From the NCBI GenBank assembly GCA_045595395.1, contig JAZOAH010000016.1:128996-192995 (forward strand): 64,000 nt of DNA. The letters run 5' to 3'. Both the position numbers and the translations under genes were made by a program. This DNA is from CAKSHC01 sp045595395. Its GTDB lineage: Bacteria; Bacillota; Clostridia; Oscillospirales; UMGS1783. Under the pieces are notes generated by a model. It searched no databases. It was not told the origin of the DNA and saw nothing but the letters and a program-made list of their open reading frames with translations. Positions 56,917-64,000 of this stretch are shown one piece after another (positions within the stretch are counted from its first letter, which is position 1; each line of letters starts with the position of its first letter).

Positions 56917-58017
56917 TTATCCGAGGACCTGACACAGGGCCAGGCCGATATAGTAGGCGCTTCGTTTGGCTTCGGTCAAGGTGTTGCCGGTGGTGCCGAC
57001 CTCGATGAGCAGTGCGCCTTTGGAGCGGTTTTGATTGTAGGTTGAGGTACGCACCAACATGGCGCGGCTGATACCGGGGCAAACCTTTTCCACCTCGCTT
57101 TGCAGGGTAAGACCGAACCGAATATTATCCCGCCAATGCGGATTGACCTTATCCGCATCGTTGCCGACTCCGGCGATCATCATGATCTGCGCCACATCCA
57201 TGCCGTCCTTTTCGACGACGGGGCGGTATTTCCCGCCACCCGAGGTATATACGGCGTCACGATGCAGATCCAGCACGACACGAATGCTCGGATATTGCTC
57301 CAGGATCGCTGCGACGGCCGCATCGGAGCGGGAATAGGCGCCGGTGTATGTAGTATCAAAAACGTCGGTGCAATGGATGACCTCGACCCCGCCGGCCCTA
57401 AGTGTCTGCGCCAACACATCGCCTACCGCCACCACACTTTTTCCGATATCATTGACATGTGTCACCTCGGGCGAGGCAAAGACCTCGCCGGTATTGTTAT
57501 AGGATTCACGGGAATGGGTATGAAAGATCAACACCTGCGGTCCATCCCTCTCCTGCCCCAGATCCAGCGGCTGCTGCATGAGCGTCTGCACATCATAGCT
57601 CATCGTGCTTTTGTTGCGAATATAGCCGCCGCCCCAGCCGTCATAGCCCGCCGATTCGTTGGGATGCAGATCGGTGCGCACCACCGAGTACAGTGGCTCA
57701 CCCGACTGCTCCGGGAACACCTCATCCTGCGCCAGCGTTTCCAGGATGTCATCGGCTTGCACCTGCTTTTCAAAAAAGGATTCCCAAAAGGTGCCGGTAA
57801 AGATGGGAGCGTGCCCTTTACTGCCAATGAAATTGGGCATCATCAGCGTCACAAAGGCATCGGCACGGATGCTGCTGCCGCTATCAAGCGTAGGCAGTCC
57901 GATGCCCAGCGCCAAACGGCCGCCCAGTTTTCCACTCATCCCGATAGCCGTTACCAAGATCGTGCATAGGCAAAGCAATGCTGCCGCCGCCTGTCCCCAT
58001 CGTCTGTTCATAGTCAT
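56917..58017 (-). CDS. spoIIP: Stage II sporulation protein P
   Basis: SpoIIP is a cell-wall amidase and endopeptidase that, with SpoIID and SpoIIM, drives engulfment. The 366-residue protein has an N-terminal membrane helix (about 8-28) and the C-terminal amidase domain with LIFHTHSRESY, VVLDLHRDA and LIEVGTTGNTLTEAKRSAYY, including the zinc-binding His and Glu. It follows gpr by 36 bp, the conserved order. Confidence 0.95.
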   Translation of the reverse strand: MTMNRRWGQAAAALLCLCTILVTAIGMSGKLGGRLALGIGLPTLDSGSSIRADAFVTLMMPNFIGSKGHAPIFTGTFWESFFEKQVQADDILETLAQDEVFPEQSGEPLYSVVRTDLHPNESAGYDGWGGGYIRNKSTMSYDVQTLMQQPLDLGQERDGPQVLIFHTHSRESYNNTGEVFASPEVTHVNDIGKSVVAVGDVLAQTLRAGGVEVIHCTDVFDTTYTGAYSRSDAAVAAILEQYPSIRVVLDLHRDAVYTSGGGKYRPVVEKDGMDVAQIMMIAGVGNDADKVNPHWRDNIRFGLTLQSEVEKVCPGISRAMLVRTSTYNQNRSKGALLIEVGTTGNTLTEAKRSAYYIGLALCQVLG

Positions 58018-58053
58018 TCACCTCTGCCCTATCCTATGAACGATGGGGGGAAC

Positions 58054-58893
58054 CTATGACAGCAAACTATCCATATCCTCCACGCTCATGCCGTTGTGCG
58101 CATAGTGATTGATGGCATAGCCAAGCAAGCGTGCCGCACGGCCGATGAGAAGGTCGATGCTTTTGGGGGTTACGATCAGGTCATCCTCGCCTTGTCCGGC
58201 CAGTGCGGCGGCGGTGATGACCATGGGGATCCCGACGGCAATGACCGGCACGCCCATGGTTTGTTTGGAAAGCTCAAAGCGACGGTTACCGATGCCGCTG
58301 CCGGGGGTGATGCCGGTGTCGGACAACTGCACGGTGGAGCACAGACGATTACGATCCATGGCCGCCAGTGAATCAATGACGATCAACGCCGAGGGCTTAA
58401 CTATTTGGCTGACCGCTCGGATGATATCGGCGCTCTCCACCCCGGTCTGACCCAATACGCCCGGCGCAATGGCCGCCACCTCGCCCAGCTTCATTTGTTT
58501 ATACATATCAGGTAGGCTGGTTTTGACATGGCGGGACACGATCACATGCGCTACTGTGCGTGGCCCCAGCGCATCGGGGGTGACCGAGCCATTGCCCAGG
58601 CCCGCCACCATTATGCGGGAACTATCGTCGACCAAATGCCTGATCTCCCCTGCCACGGCACGGATCATGGAGAGCAACGTTTGCCCATCGGCATGCTCAA
58701 GTCCCTGACATTCAAGCGTATGATAATGTCCGGGATGGCGGCCGATCTGCCGGGCCTGATTCTCATCCAGGGAAATTCTGCGAATTTTTACACCAAAAAC
58801 TTCAGTTTGACTTGACATCGGCTCTTTTGTCGAGTATAATTCAGGATGTGCATCAATAAGCTCGCAAACAAGGTCGGTACGAAGGTCGGTCAT
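58054..58893 (-). CDS. gpr: Spore protease GPR (germination protease)
   Basis: GPR breaks down the small acid-soluble proteins when a spore germinates. The 279-residue protein matches the family (MVAGLGNGSVTPDALGPRT, IVIDSLAAMDRNRLCSTVQL, GITPGSGIGNRR). Like relatives it is probably made as a zymogen with an N-terminal propeptide. The ATG at 58893 has GAGGTG 6-7 nt upstream; a GTG at 58902 overlaps that site. A sigma-F/G-type promoter is seen upstream. Confidence 0.95.
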   Translation of the reverse strand: MTDLRTDLVCELIDAHPELYSTKEPMSSQTEVFGVKIRRISLDENQARQIGRHPGHYHTLECQGLEHADGQTLLSMIRAVAGEIRHLVDDSSRIMVAGLGNGSVTPDALGPRTVAHVIVSRHVKTSLPDMYKQMKLGEVAAIAPGVLGQTGVESADIIRAVSQIVKPSALIVIDSLAAMDRNRLCSTVQLSDTGITPGSGIGNRRFELSKQTMGVPVIAVGIPMVITAAALAGQGEDDLIVTPKSIDLLIGRAARLLGYAINHYAHNGMSVEDMDSLLS

Positions 58894-58910
58894 GTTATTC
58901 ACCTCTCAGA

Positions 58911-58940
58911 TAATATGTCCGATTGCGTAATTTTTTATTC
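58911..58940 (-). promoter_or_regulatory. Possible sigma-F/sigma-G promoter of gpr
   Basis: On the minus strand GAATA (58936-58940) is separated by 18 bp from CATATTA (58911-58917), close to the forespore consensus GCATA-N18-CATACTA. B. subtilis gpr is controlled by sigma-F and sigma-G, which agrees. Confidence 0.5.
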
Positions 58941-58958
58941 CTCTTCGTCAAAAAACTC

Positions 58959-58988
58959 TTGACTTTGCGTGGTTATTATGATTATAAT
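58959..58988 (+). promoter_or_regulatory. Sigma-A promoter of rpsT
   Basis: TTGACT (58959-58964), an 18-bp spacer and TATAAT (58983-58988), back to back with the gpr promoter. Confidence 0.7.
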
Positions 58989-59024
58989 ATTTAGAATGAA
59001 AAAATGTAAGAGAGGTGCTTAGTT

Positions 59025-59291
59025 TTGCCGAACATCAAGTCTGCCAAGAAGAGAGTAAAGACCACCGAGGCCAGAACTCTTCGCAATAAAATGATCAAAT
59101 CCGATATGAAGACCGCCATCAAAAAGCTCGATGCCGCTATCGTCGAGGGCAACAAGGATGCGATCGATACCACCTTCCGTGCCGCCGTCAAGACGGTTGA
59201 CCAGGCTACGGCTAAGGGCGTTCTCAAGAAGAACACCGCTTCCCGCAAGAAGGCTCAGATGGCTATTAAGGTCAACAAGGCCAACGCATAA
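59025..59291 (+). CDS. rpsT: 30S ribosomal protein S20 (bS20)
   Basis: The 88-residue basic protein has the bS20 start PNIKSAKKRVKTTEARTLRN and the helical body KTVDQATAKGVLKKNTASRK, and binds 16S rRNA. The start codon is TTG at 59025 behind a GAGAGGTG site. A UUG start is a known feature of rpsT in some bacteria, where it ties into control by S20 itself. Confidence 0.97.
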   Translation: MPNIKSAKKRVKTTEARTLRNKMIKSDMKTAIKKLDAAIVEGNKDAIDTTFRAAVKTVDQATAKGVLKKNTASRKKAQMAIKVNKANA

Positions 59292-59299
59292 GTACAAAC

Positions 59300-59337
59300 A
59301 AAAAGGGCTCAGCCAATCGGCTGAGCCTTTTCTTTTT
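59300..59337. terminator. Bidirectional terminator between rpsT and nadC
   Basis: A strong GC-rich stem (core GGCTCAGCC with GGCTGAGCC, about 59305-59327) lies between A and T runs. Confidence 0.8.
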
Positions 59338-60169
59338 ATTCCCGAAATTCCAGTGAGATGTCCATGGCCGCAACCGAATGGGTCAGACCGCCGATGGAGA
59401 TGATGTCCACACCGCAGGCCGCCACCTCACGGATGTCCCGCTTGTGCATGTTGCCGCTGGCCTCCACAATGGCACGGCCATTGATAAACTGCACCGCCTG
59501 GGTCATCTGCTCGGGGGTCATATTGTCGAGCATGATGATATCAGCGCCGGCCTCGACCGATTCCTTGACCTGTTCGAGGGTGTCGCACTCAATCTCGATC
59601 TTAAGCACAAAGGGCACATTGGTGCGGGCTGCCCGGATCGCCGCCGTCACACCGCCGGCCGCCTTGATATGGTTATCCTTAATGAGCACGCCATCGGACA
59701 GGCAGAAGCGATGATTGCCGCAGCCGCCGGTCTTGACGGCGTATTTCTCCAGCGCACGCAGACCCGGCGTGGTTTTGCGGGTATCGACCACGGTGGCCGG
59801 ATAGTCCTTGACCAGATCCTTGTAATAGGCCGAGATGGTAGCAATGGCGCACATGCGCTGCATCATATTCAGCGCCGTGCGTTCGGCCGTCAAGATGCTG
59901 CGGGCGTTGCCCGAAACAGTGGCAATGCTCTCCCCTGCCTTGACACGCTCTCCCTCTTTTTTGATGGGGGTGAAAACGATGGAGCTATCCACCAGTTCAA
60001 AGCAGCGAGCGGCGACAAAGGTGCCGCAGACGACGCCGTCGACACGGCTGATAAAGTCACCGGTGATCACGGCATCGGCCGCAATGGTCGATTCGGTGGT
60101 GATATCTCCCGTACCGATATCCTCTCGCAGAGCCAATTTCAGAATGTCATCGTAAACAGAAGTCAACAT
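59336..60169 (-). CDS. nadC: Nicotinate-nucleotide diphosphorylase (quinolinate phosphoribosyltransferase)
   Basis: NadC turns quinolinate and PRPP to nicotinate mononucleotide in NAD synthesis. The 277-residue protein has LREDIGTGDITTE near the start, NMMQRMCAIAT, DTRKTTPGLRALEKYAVKTGG with HR just after, and IEIECDTLEQ. The ATG at 60169 is preferred, 9 nt after GGGAGG; the ATG at 60178 abuts the site. It overlaps nadB by a few bases at the gene junction. Confidence 0.95.
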   Translation of the reverse strand: MLTSVYDDILKLALREDIGTGDITTESTIAADAVITGDFISRVDGVVCGTFVAARCFELVDSSIVFTPIKKEGERVKAGESIATVSGNARSILTAERTALNMMQRMCAIATISAYYKDLVKDYPATVVDTRKTTPGLRALEKYAVKTGGCGNHRFCLSDGVLIKDNHIKAAGGVTAAIRAARTNVPFVLKIEIECDTLEQVKESVEAGADIIMLDNMTPEQMTQAVQFINGRAIVEASGNMHKRDIREVAACGVDIISIGGLTHSVAAMDISLEFRE

Positions 60170-60170
60170 G

Positions 60171-61706
60171 TTATTCATCCTCCCTATAATGTCCGCCGAC
60201 GCTTTCCTTGCGGGCCAAAGCCCCTTCCAGCACGGCACGGCCGACACAGGCCATATTATATGCTTCCACATGGGACAGTTTTTCTAATTTCCGGTCTTCC
60301 AGTTCTTCCACGATATGATTGAGCGTCTTGATCCCTCGTTGCATATCCTTAGCATTGCGGATGATGCCGCCATCCTCCATCATGGTGCGGCGGATGCGCT
60401 CCCGATAGTCGCTGACTCGTTCCCGATCCTCGCGGTAAGCCATTGGCTCGATCTGCGGCAATATCGAAGTTAAGGTACGACCGCAATCGGCTATGTACCG
60501 GGCGCAGCGACGGCCAAAGACCAAGCATTCCAGCAGCGAGTTGGAGGCCAGGCGGTTGGCGCCGTGTACCCCGGTGCAGGACGATTCACCCACGCAGTAC
60601 AGACCCTCGATGTTAGTTCCGGCATACAGATCGGTCACGATACCACCCATGAAATAATGTTGGGTGGGCAGCACAGGGATGCGCTGTTTGGTGATATCGA
60701 TTCCATGCTTTAAACATGACTCATAGATGGTCGGGAATCGCTTGGCGGCAAAGTCGGCGCCCTTATAGGCGATATCCAGATAGGCTTTGTCGGTCCCGGT
60801 TGCTCGCAGGTGCTTGTAAATGGCACGGGCCACAATATCACGTGGTGCCAGGTCTTCCAGTTCATGCTTGCCCTTCATGATCCGCTCGCCGTACTCGTCG
60901 TAGAGCAGGCCGCCGTCTCCTCGCACCGCTTCGGATATCAGAAAGACCTGACCGTGAACATCGGGCAGTGCCAGACCGGTGGGATGGAACTGGACAAACT
61001 CCATGTTTTTCAGTACCGCACCGGCACGGGCTGCAGCGGCAATGCCGTCGCCCGTAGAAGCTGCGGGATTGGTGGTGTATTTATAGATACGGCCGATACC
61101 GCCGGTACACAGCACCACATGCGCACTGGCAACAAAGATCGGCTCACGGTCTTGCAGAATCACGCCGCACACACCGGCATCGTCGGTCACGACATCGGTC
61201 ATTACCACGTTCTCCCACACCGTAATGTTGGGCTGATCCTCCATCTGTCGGCCAAGGCTTTGCACCAACACACGGCCGGTGGCATCTCCGCCGCAATGGA
61301 CGATACGGTGGGCGCTGTGTCCGCCCTCTCGGCCGCAGGCAAGATTGCCGTCGGCGTCCCGATCAAAGGGCACGCCAAGATCGGCCAGATGTGCGATCGC
61401 CTGCGGTCCTTCATTCACCAGAGTGCGTACCGCCTCCTCGTCGCACAGGCCTGCGCCGGCTACCAGCGTATCCTGCAGATGAGCCTGACAGGTATCGCCC
61501 GGCAGCGTTACCGCCGCCACGCCGCCCTGGGCATGCCAGGAACTGGACACCTGCTCGTCTTTTTTTCTTACGACCAGGATCTGCAGGGACTCAGGCAGGG
61601 ACAGCGCCGTATAGATCCCGGCCAGTCCGCCGCCGATGATAACCACATCGTACCGCTCCTGCTTGATCGATCGCAGATCATTATGATAAATATAGCGTCT
61701 CACCAA
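60171..61706 (-). CDS. nadB: L-aspartate oxidase
   Basis: NadB is an FAD enzyme that oxidises aspartate to iminoaspartate, the first step of NAD synthesis. The 511-residue protein has the FAD site VVIIGGGLAGIYTAL, SSWHAQGGVAAV, GREGGHSAHRIVH, FVQFHPTGLA, YFMGGIVTDLYAGT and GESSCTGVHGANRLASNSLLE-type sequence. The start is TTG at 61706 with AGGAGA 7 nt upstream. nadC follows at once, but nadA is not next to it. Confidence 0.95.
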   Translation of the reverse strand: MVRRYIYHNDLRSIKQERYDVVIIGGGLAGIYTALSLPESLQILVVRKKDEQVSSSWHAQGGVAAVTLPGDTCQAHLQDTLVAGAGLCDEEAVRTLVNEGPQAIAHLADLGVPFDRDADGNLACGREGGHSAHRIVHCGGDATGRVLVQSLGRQMEDQPNITVWENVVMTDVVTDDAGVCGVILQDREPIFVASAHVVLCTGGIGRIYKYTTNPAASTGDGIAAAARAGAVLKNMEFVQFHPTGLALPDVHGQVFLISEAVRGDGGLLYDEYGERIMKGKHELEDLAPRDIVARAIYKHLRATGTDKAYLDIAYKGADFAAKRFPTIYESCLKHGIDITKQRIPVLPTQHYFMGGIVTDLYAGTNIEGLYCVGESSCTGVHGANRLASNSLLECLVFGRRCARYIADCGRTLTSILPQIEPMAYREDRERVSDYRERIRRTMMEDGGIIRNAKDMQRGIKTLNHIVEELEDRKLEKLSHVEAYNMACVGRAVLEGALARKESVGGHYREDE

Positions 61707-61720
61707 ACCATCTCTCCTGA

Positions 61721-62182
61721 TTATTTTTGTTGTCGAGCACGCCGCAAAGAGGCAAAAAATTCACTCAGCAAGGCCGAACATTCCTCGGCACAGATGCCGC
61801 CTTGGCTCTGTACTCGGAAGATTTCGGGCAGTTCAAACAAGTTGATCAATGACCCGACGGCGCCGCCTTTGGGGTCGCTGGCCCCAAAATAGACGGTACG
61901 GATACGGGAATTGATGATCGCCCCGGCACACATGGGACAGGGCTCTAAGGTGACATACAGGTCGCAATCGCACAGCCGCCAGCTGCCAACCGTTTTACAG
62001 GCTGCGTCGATAGCCTCGATCTCAGCATGGCACAGCGAATTTTGCAGGGCTTCCCGCCGATTGCGGCCTTCACCGACGATCTGATCGTTATAGACGATCA
62101 CGGCACCGACCGGCACCTCACCCTCGGCCGCCGCCTCACTTGCCAGTTCCATGGCACGGCGCATATACCGCTCATCCATCAT
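61721..62182 (-). CDS. tadA: tRNA-specific adenosine deaminase
   Basis: TadA changes adenosine 34 of tRNA-Arg(ACG) to inosine. The 153-residue zinc enzyme has CHAEIEAI and PCPMCAGAI, the cytidine/adenosine deaminase zinc motifs, and the FGASDPKGGAVGSL loop. The ATG at 62182 overlaps the stop of the upstream CPBP gene (ATGA), so the two are probably translationally coupled. Confidence 0.93.
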   Translation of the reverse strand: MMDERYMRRAMELASEAAAEGEVPVGAVIVYNDQIVGEGRNRREALQNSLCHAEIEAIDAACKTVGSWRLCDCDLYVTLEPCPMCAGAIINSRIRTVYFGASDPKGGAVGSLINLFELPEIFRVQSQGGICAEECSALLSEFFASLRRARQQK

Positions 62183-63144
62183 AACAGCGGCACCGTCAGC
62201 ACCGTGGCCGCTAAGGCCAGTGAGCAGCATACAATAAAGAGCGGACTAGTCAGCGAAGCGGCCATAGCCCGACCGCCAGACAGAGGTGTCGGCACATCGG
62301 CCTCCTTATGGGACAGCCCAAGCACGACCAGGGCCGTCAAGCCGATCACAAACAATGCTGCCCAGCCGAGCATATACATGCGCTGCATCTCCATTGCGCC
62401 GTCATAGCGATAATACAAATATTCACTGAAATAGGCAAAGCCGTTATTGACGGCATGAATGAGTACACTGCTCCAGATCGAGCCGGTGCGCAGATAGACA
62501 TAGCCCATCAGCAGCCCAGCCGCAAAGGCAAAGGGGATCTGATCCACCGTCATGTGCATGAGAGAAAACAGGATGGACGAGAGAATGACCGCCGCCGTGC
62601 GGTTATACTGTGCCAAGCGGCCGCAGATGACGCCACGGAAACAAAACTCTTCCAAAACGGCCGGCGCGATCACCAGGATCACAAAATAAAGGATATTGGA
62701 TACCGCATCCTCGCCAAAGCTCAACCATTCTGCAGCATCGGCCAGTACGCCGACACGGGCAAAGATCAGGCTTCCGGCATCGGATAGAATGGCACATACA
62801 TAGTTGACAGCCAGGACACCGAAGCAACCCAACAGGGCTACACCCAACTTCGGGCCTCGATCGATATAGAAATAGTCAGTCACCCGATCTTGGCTTCTTA
62901 CCAGAAAGAAAATACCAAGAGGCGCAGCAAACATCAAAATATAGGTACCCAGATAGGCCAGCAGCATCAGCCGGTCGGCATGGATATTCGTGACGGTGCT
63001 TCCCGCTGCGGCCTCCATGCCAAGAAGGGTGAGTACACCGCCGGCCAACCCGTTTACGACCGAGTAAAGCATAAAGATCAGACACAAGACCGTGACCTCT
63101 CGGCGCATGGCTGTATGATGATCGATTTCTGCTATCGGCTGCAT
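62179..63144 (-). CDS. CPBP family intramembrane metalloprotease (Abi/CAAX-like)
   Basis: The 321-residue protein has about eight membrane helices and the ABI motifs EEFCFRGVICGRL (paired Glu and Arg), FSLMHM (His) and HAVNNGFAYF (His-Asn). Members are membrane-embedded proteases for prenylated proteins or peptide maturation, often of unknown target. It is coupled to tadA by overlap, which probably has no functional meaning. Confidence 0.88.
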   Translation of the reverse strand: MQPIAEIDHHTAMRREVTVLCLIFMLYSVVNGLAGGVLTLLGMEAAAGSTVTNIHADRLMLLAYLGTYILMFAAPLGIFFLVRSQDRVTDYFYIDRGPKLGVALLGCFGVLAVNYVCAILSDAGSLIFARVGVLADAAEWLSFGEDAVSNILYFVILVIAPAVLEEFCFRGVICGRLAQYNRTAAVILSSILFSLMHMTVDQIPFAFAAGLLMGYVYLRTGSIWSSVLIHAVNNGFAYFSEYLYYRYDGAMEMQRMYMLGWAALFVIGLTALVVLGLSHKEADVPTPLSGGRAMAASLTSPLFIVCCSLALAATVLTVPLL

Positions 63145-63236
63145 AACACCGCCCCTTTCCTATAATTAGAAATATTATAACATACTGCTTTACAAAAATC
63201 AATTCTTTTCCCGACAGGAAAATACAAGGAAAATGC

Positions 63237-63265
63237 TTGACAAACATGGTTGGGAAAGGTAAAAT
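63237..63265 (+). promoter_or_regulatory. Sigma-A promoter of the HPr-like gene
   Basis: A perfect TTGACA (63237-63242), a 17-bp spacer and TAAAAT (63260-63265). Confidence 0.75.
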
Positions 63266-63312
63266 AATAAAGGTCGTTTAACGACATCGATAATGTGAAA
63301 GGAGTTGTACTA

Positions 63313-63531
63313 ATGACTAAGCAAATCACCATCAACAGCATTTCGGAACTTCAAGCCATTCAGCGACTTGCCACGGCAGTCCAGGATGACGTGTACTTCC
63401 ACTCCCTGGACAACTCGATCATGGTCGACGCCAAGTCCTTTATCGGCCTGTTCACTCTCGATTTCTCCCAGCCGGTTCTTCTGGTAACGGAGAGCGAGTA
63501 TGTGCTTGAGCACGTGGACAAAATTCTCTAA
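63313..63531 (+). CDS. HPr-like protein lacking the phosphorylatable histidine
   Basis: The 72-residue protein fits the HPr fold in length, and its segment VDAKSFIGLFTLDFSQPVLL aligns with the HPr region around regulatory Ser46 (LKSIMGVMSL), giving Ser42 here. The catalytic GIHARPA block is missing (ISELQAIQ instead), so it cannot carry phosphate from enzyme I. This recalls Crh, a regulatory HPr with Gln at that place. The ATG at 63313 has AAGGAG 8 nt upstream. It stands alone, ahead of the tRNA-Ser region. Confidence 0.7.
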   Translation: MTKQITINSISELQAIQRLATAVQDDVYFHSLDNSIMVDAKSFIGLFTLDFSQPVLLVTESEYVLEHVDKIL

Positions 63532-63583
63532 TGCCTGTATAGATCGGAAGCCTTCATGGCTTGTAGGGGCTTCCGTCGTATAT

Positions 63584-63765
63584 GGAGAGGTATCGAAGTG
63601 GTCATAACGGGGCGCACTCGAAATCTTCTTCGCTAAACAGAAGTCTATCTTCTAAAAAGCCTTTAATCATGCGGTTTTCAGGCATCTGCCTATCGCCGCA
63701 TCACACAGAGTTCTAACGGGAATTCTAATACAACTGAATATTTGCGTTAATACTCCTTCGGGAGT
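63584..63765 (+). pseudogene. Broken tRNA-Ser(CGA) copy with an insertion in the anticodon loop
   Basis: 63584-63625 matches the first 42 nt of the intact tRNA-Ser at 63777 with only three changes and includes acceptor 5' strand, D-arm and anticodon loop CTCGAAA. After it come about 118 unrelated bases with a nested hairpin (GCGG...AGGCA/TGCCT...CCGC). At 63743, TGCGT could complete the anticodon stem GCGCA, and ACTCC-TTCG-GGAGT (63752-63765) looks like a variable arm. The T-arm and 3' acceptor strand are absent, so no normal tRNA can form. Confidence 0.6.
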
Positions 63766-63776
63766 TTAACATATAC

Positions 63777-63865
63777 GGAGACGTATCGAAGTGGTCATAA
63801 CGGGGCTGACTCGAAATCAGTTAGGGAGCAATCCCCCGCGAGTTCGAATCTCGCCGTCTCCGCCA
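63777..63865 (+). tRNA. tRNA-Ser(CGA)
   Basis: An 89-nt class II tRNA with encoded CCA. Acceptor GGAGACG pairs with CGTCTCC; the anticodon loop CTCGAAA carries CGA at 63812-63814; a long variable arm is present. Confidence 0.94.
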
Positions 63866-63866
63866 A

Positions 63867-63897
63867 AAAATCCAAGTCGCAAGACTTGGATTTTTTT
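63867..63897 (+). terminator. Terminator after tRNA-Ser
   Basis: A 12-bp stem with a GCAA loop and T7 tail directly follows the tRNA. Confidence 0.8.
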
Positions 63898-63899
63898 AT

Positions 63900-64000
63900 C
63901 CAAGCTGCAAGCTTGGTATGTAATCACGCGTTTGCGTGTATGTAATCGCCGAAGACGTATGTCATCACCGCAGGTGTATTTTCTGCAGCTTGATGACATA
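63900..64000. repeat. Array of micro-palindromes with TATGTAATC spacers (runs off the window)
   Basis: Short hairpins follow each other: CCAAGC/GCTTGG (63900-63916), CACGC/GCGTG (63925-63938), a weaker CGCC/GACG (63947-63957) and CACC/GGTG (63966-63976). They are joined by TATGTAATC (63917, 63939) or TATGTCATC (63958). TATGTCATCA (63958-63967) is repeated inverted at 63991-64000. No open frame here looks coding. Confidence 0.6.

Noticed and set aside
63584..63765. A group I intron in tRNA-Ser
   Set aside because: The insert is only about 118 bp, too short for a group I core, and the 3' tRNA half is missing.
63817..63999. A minus-strand frame with a GDGEIRTRGG-like peptide
   Set aside because: This peptide is a known false product of the antisense strand of tRNA-Ser genes.

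Overview
The window looks like a low-to-mid GC, spore-forming, strictly anaerobic Firmicute of the class Clostridia, probably from the Ruminococcaceae/Oscillospiraceae branch. The evidence is the set of sporulation genes (sigK, spoIIID, yabP, yabQ, spoIIP, gpr), pyruvate:ferredoxin oxidoreductase, an oxygen-sensitive glycyl radical enzyme with its activase, L-fucose catabolism, and consensus sigma-A promoters with 17-bp spacers in front of many genes. No phage, plasmid, transposase or CRISPR array was seen. Genus is not determined.

Layout. 1-8.6 kb (minus strand): the start of sigK, a cation antiporter with a PII-like protein, then a six-gene operon DUF2232-rplI-dnaB-tilS-hpt-ftsH. 8.7-16 kb: secG, an RDD protein, an orphan membrane-anchored protein, a divergent murT/gatD-like pair, coaX with an ECF S component, tRNA-Thr and tRNA-Trp, a glycosyltransferase and a 52-residue DUF3787-like gene. 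16-29 kb: a foldase, a type IIA topoisomerase pair, nifJ, a small alarmone synthetase, plsY/der and rpmF/yceD. 29-43.6 kb is the accessory carbohydrate block: a glycyl radical enzyme/activase/GH3-like operon, a large secreted GH36-type protein, spoIIID, and an AraC regulator divergent from fucI-fucA-FGGY kinase. 43.6-54.4 kb: luxS, a zinc alcohol dehydrogenase, divIC-yabQ-yabP, a GNAT-Nudix fusion, tRNA-Lys, pcrA, tRNA-Leu, a YhcH-family gene with asnA, a repeat-rich segment ending at tRNA-Pro, yebC and a GHL10 protein. 54.4-64 kb: copA, spoIIP/gpr, rpsT, nadBC, tadA, a CPBP protease, an HPr-like gene, a broken tRNA-Ser, an intact tRNA-Ser and an array of tiny palindromes at the right edge.

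How the parts fit. Most genes are housekeeping (replication, translation, envelope, NAD and CoA synthesis). The fucose operon should give lactaldehyde and dihydroxyacetone phosphate, with nifJ downstream of glycolysis. The most unusual parts are: the glycyl radical enzyme whose active-site context does not match the best-known classes and which is co-transcribed with a GH3-like protein; a GatD-like subunit that has lost both its catalytic cysteine and histidine while staying paired with a MurT-like ligase; an HPr-like protein without the phosphorylatable histidine; a PII-like/antiporter pair; and tRNA-associated repeats at 51.9-52.2 kb and 63.5-64 kb that look like remnants of past rearrangement. 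All functions are read from sequence motifs and context; no database search was run.
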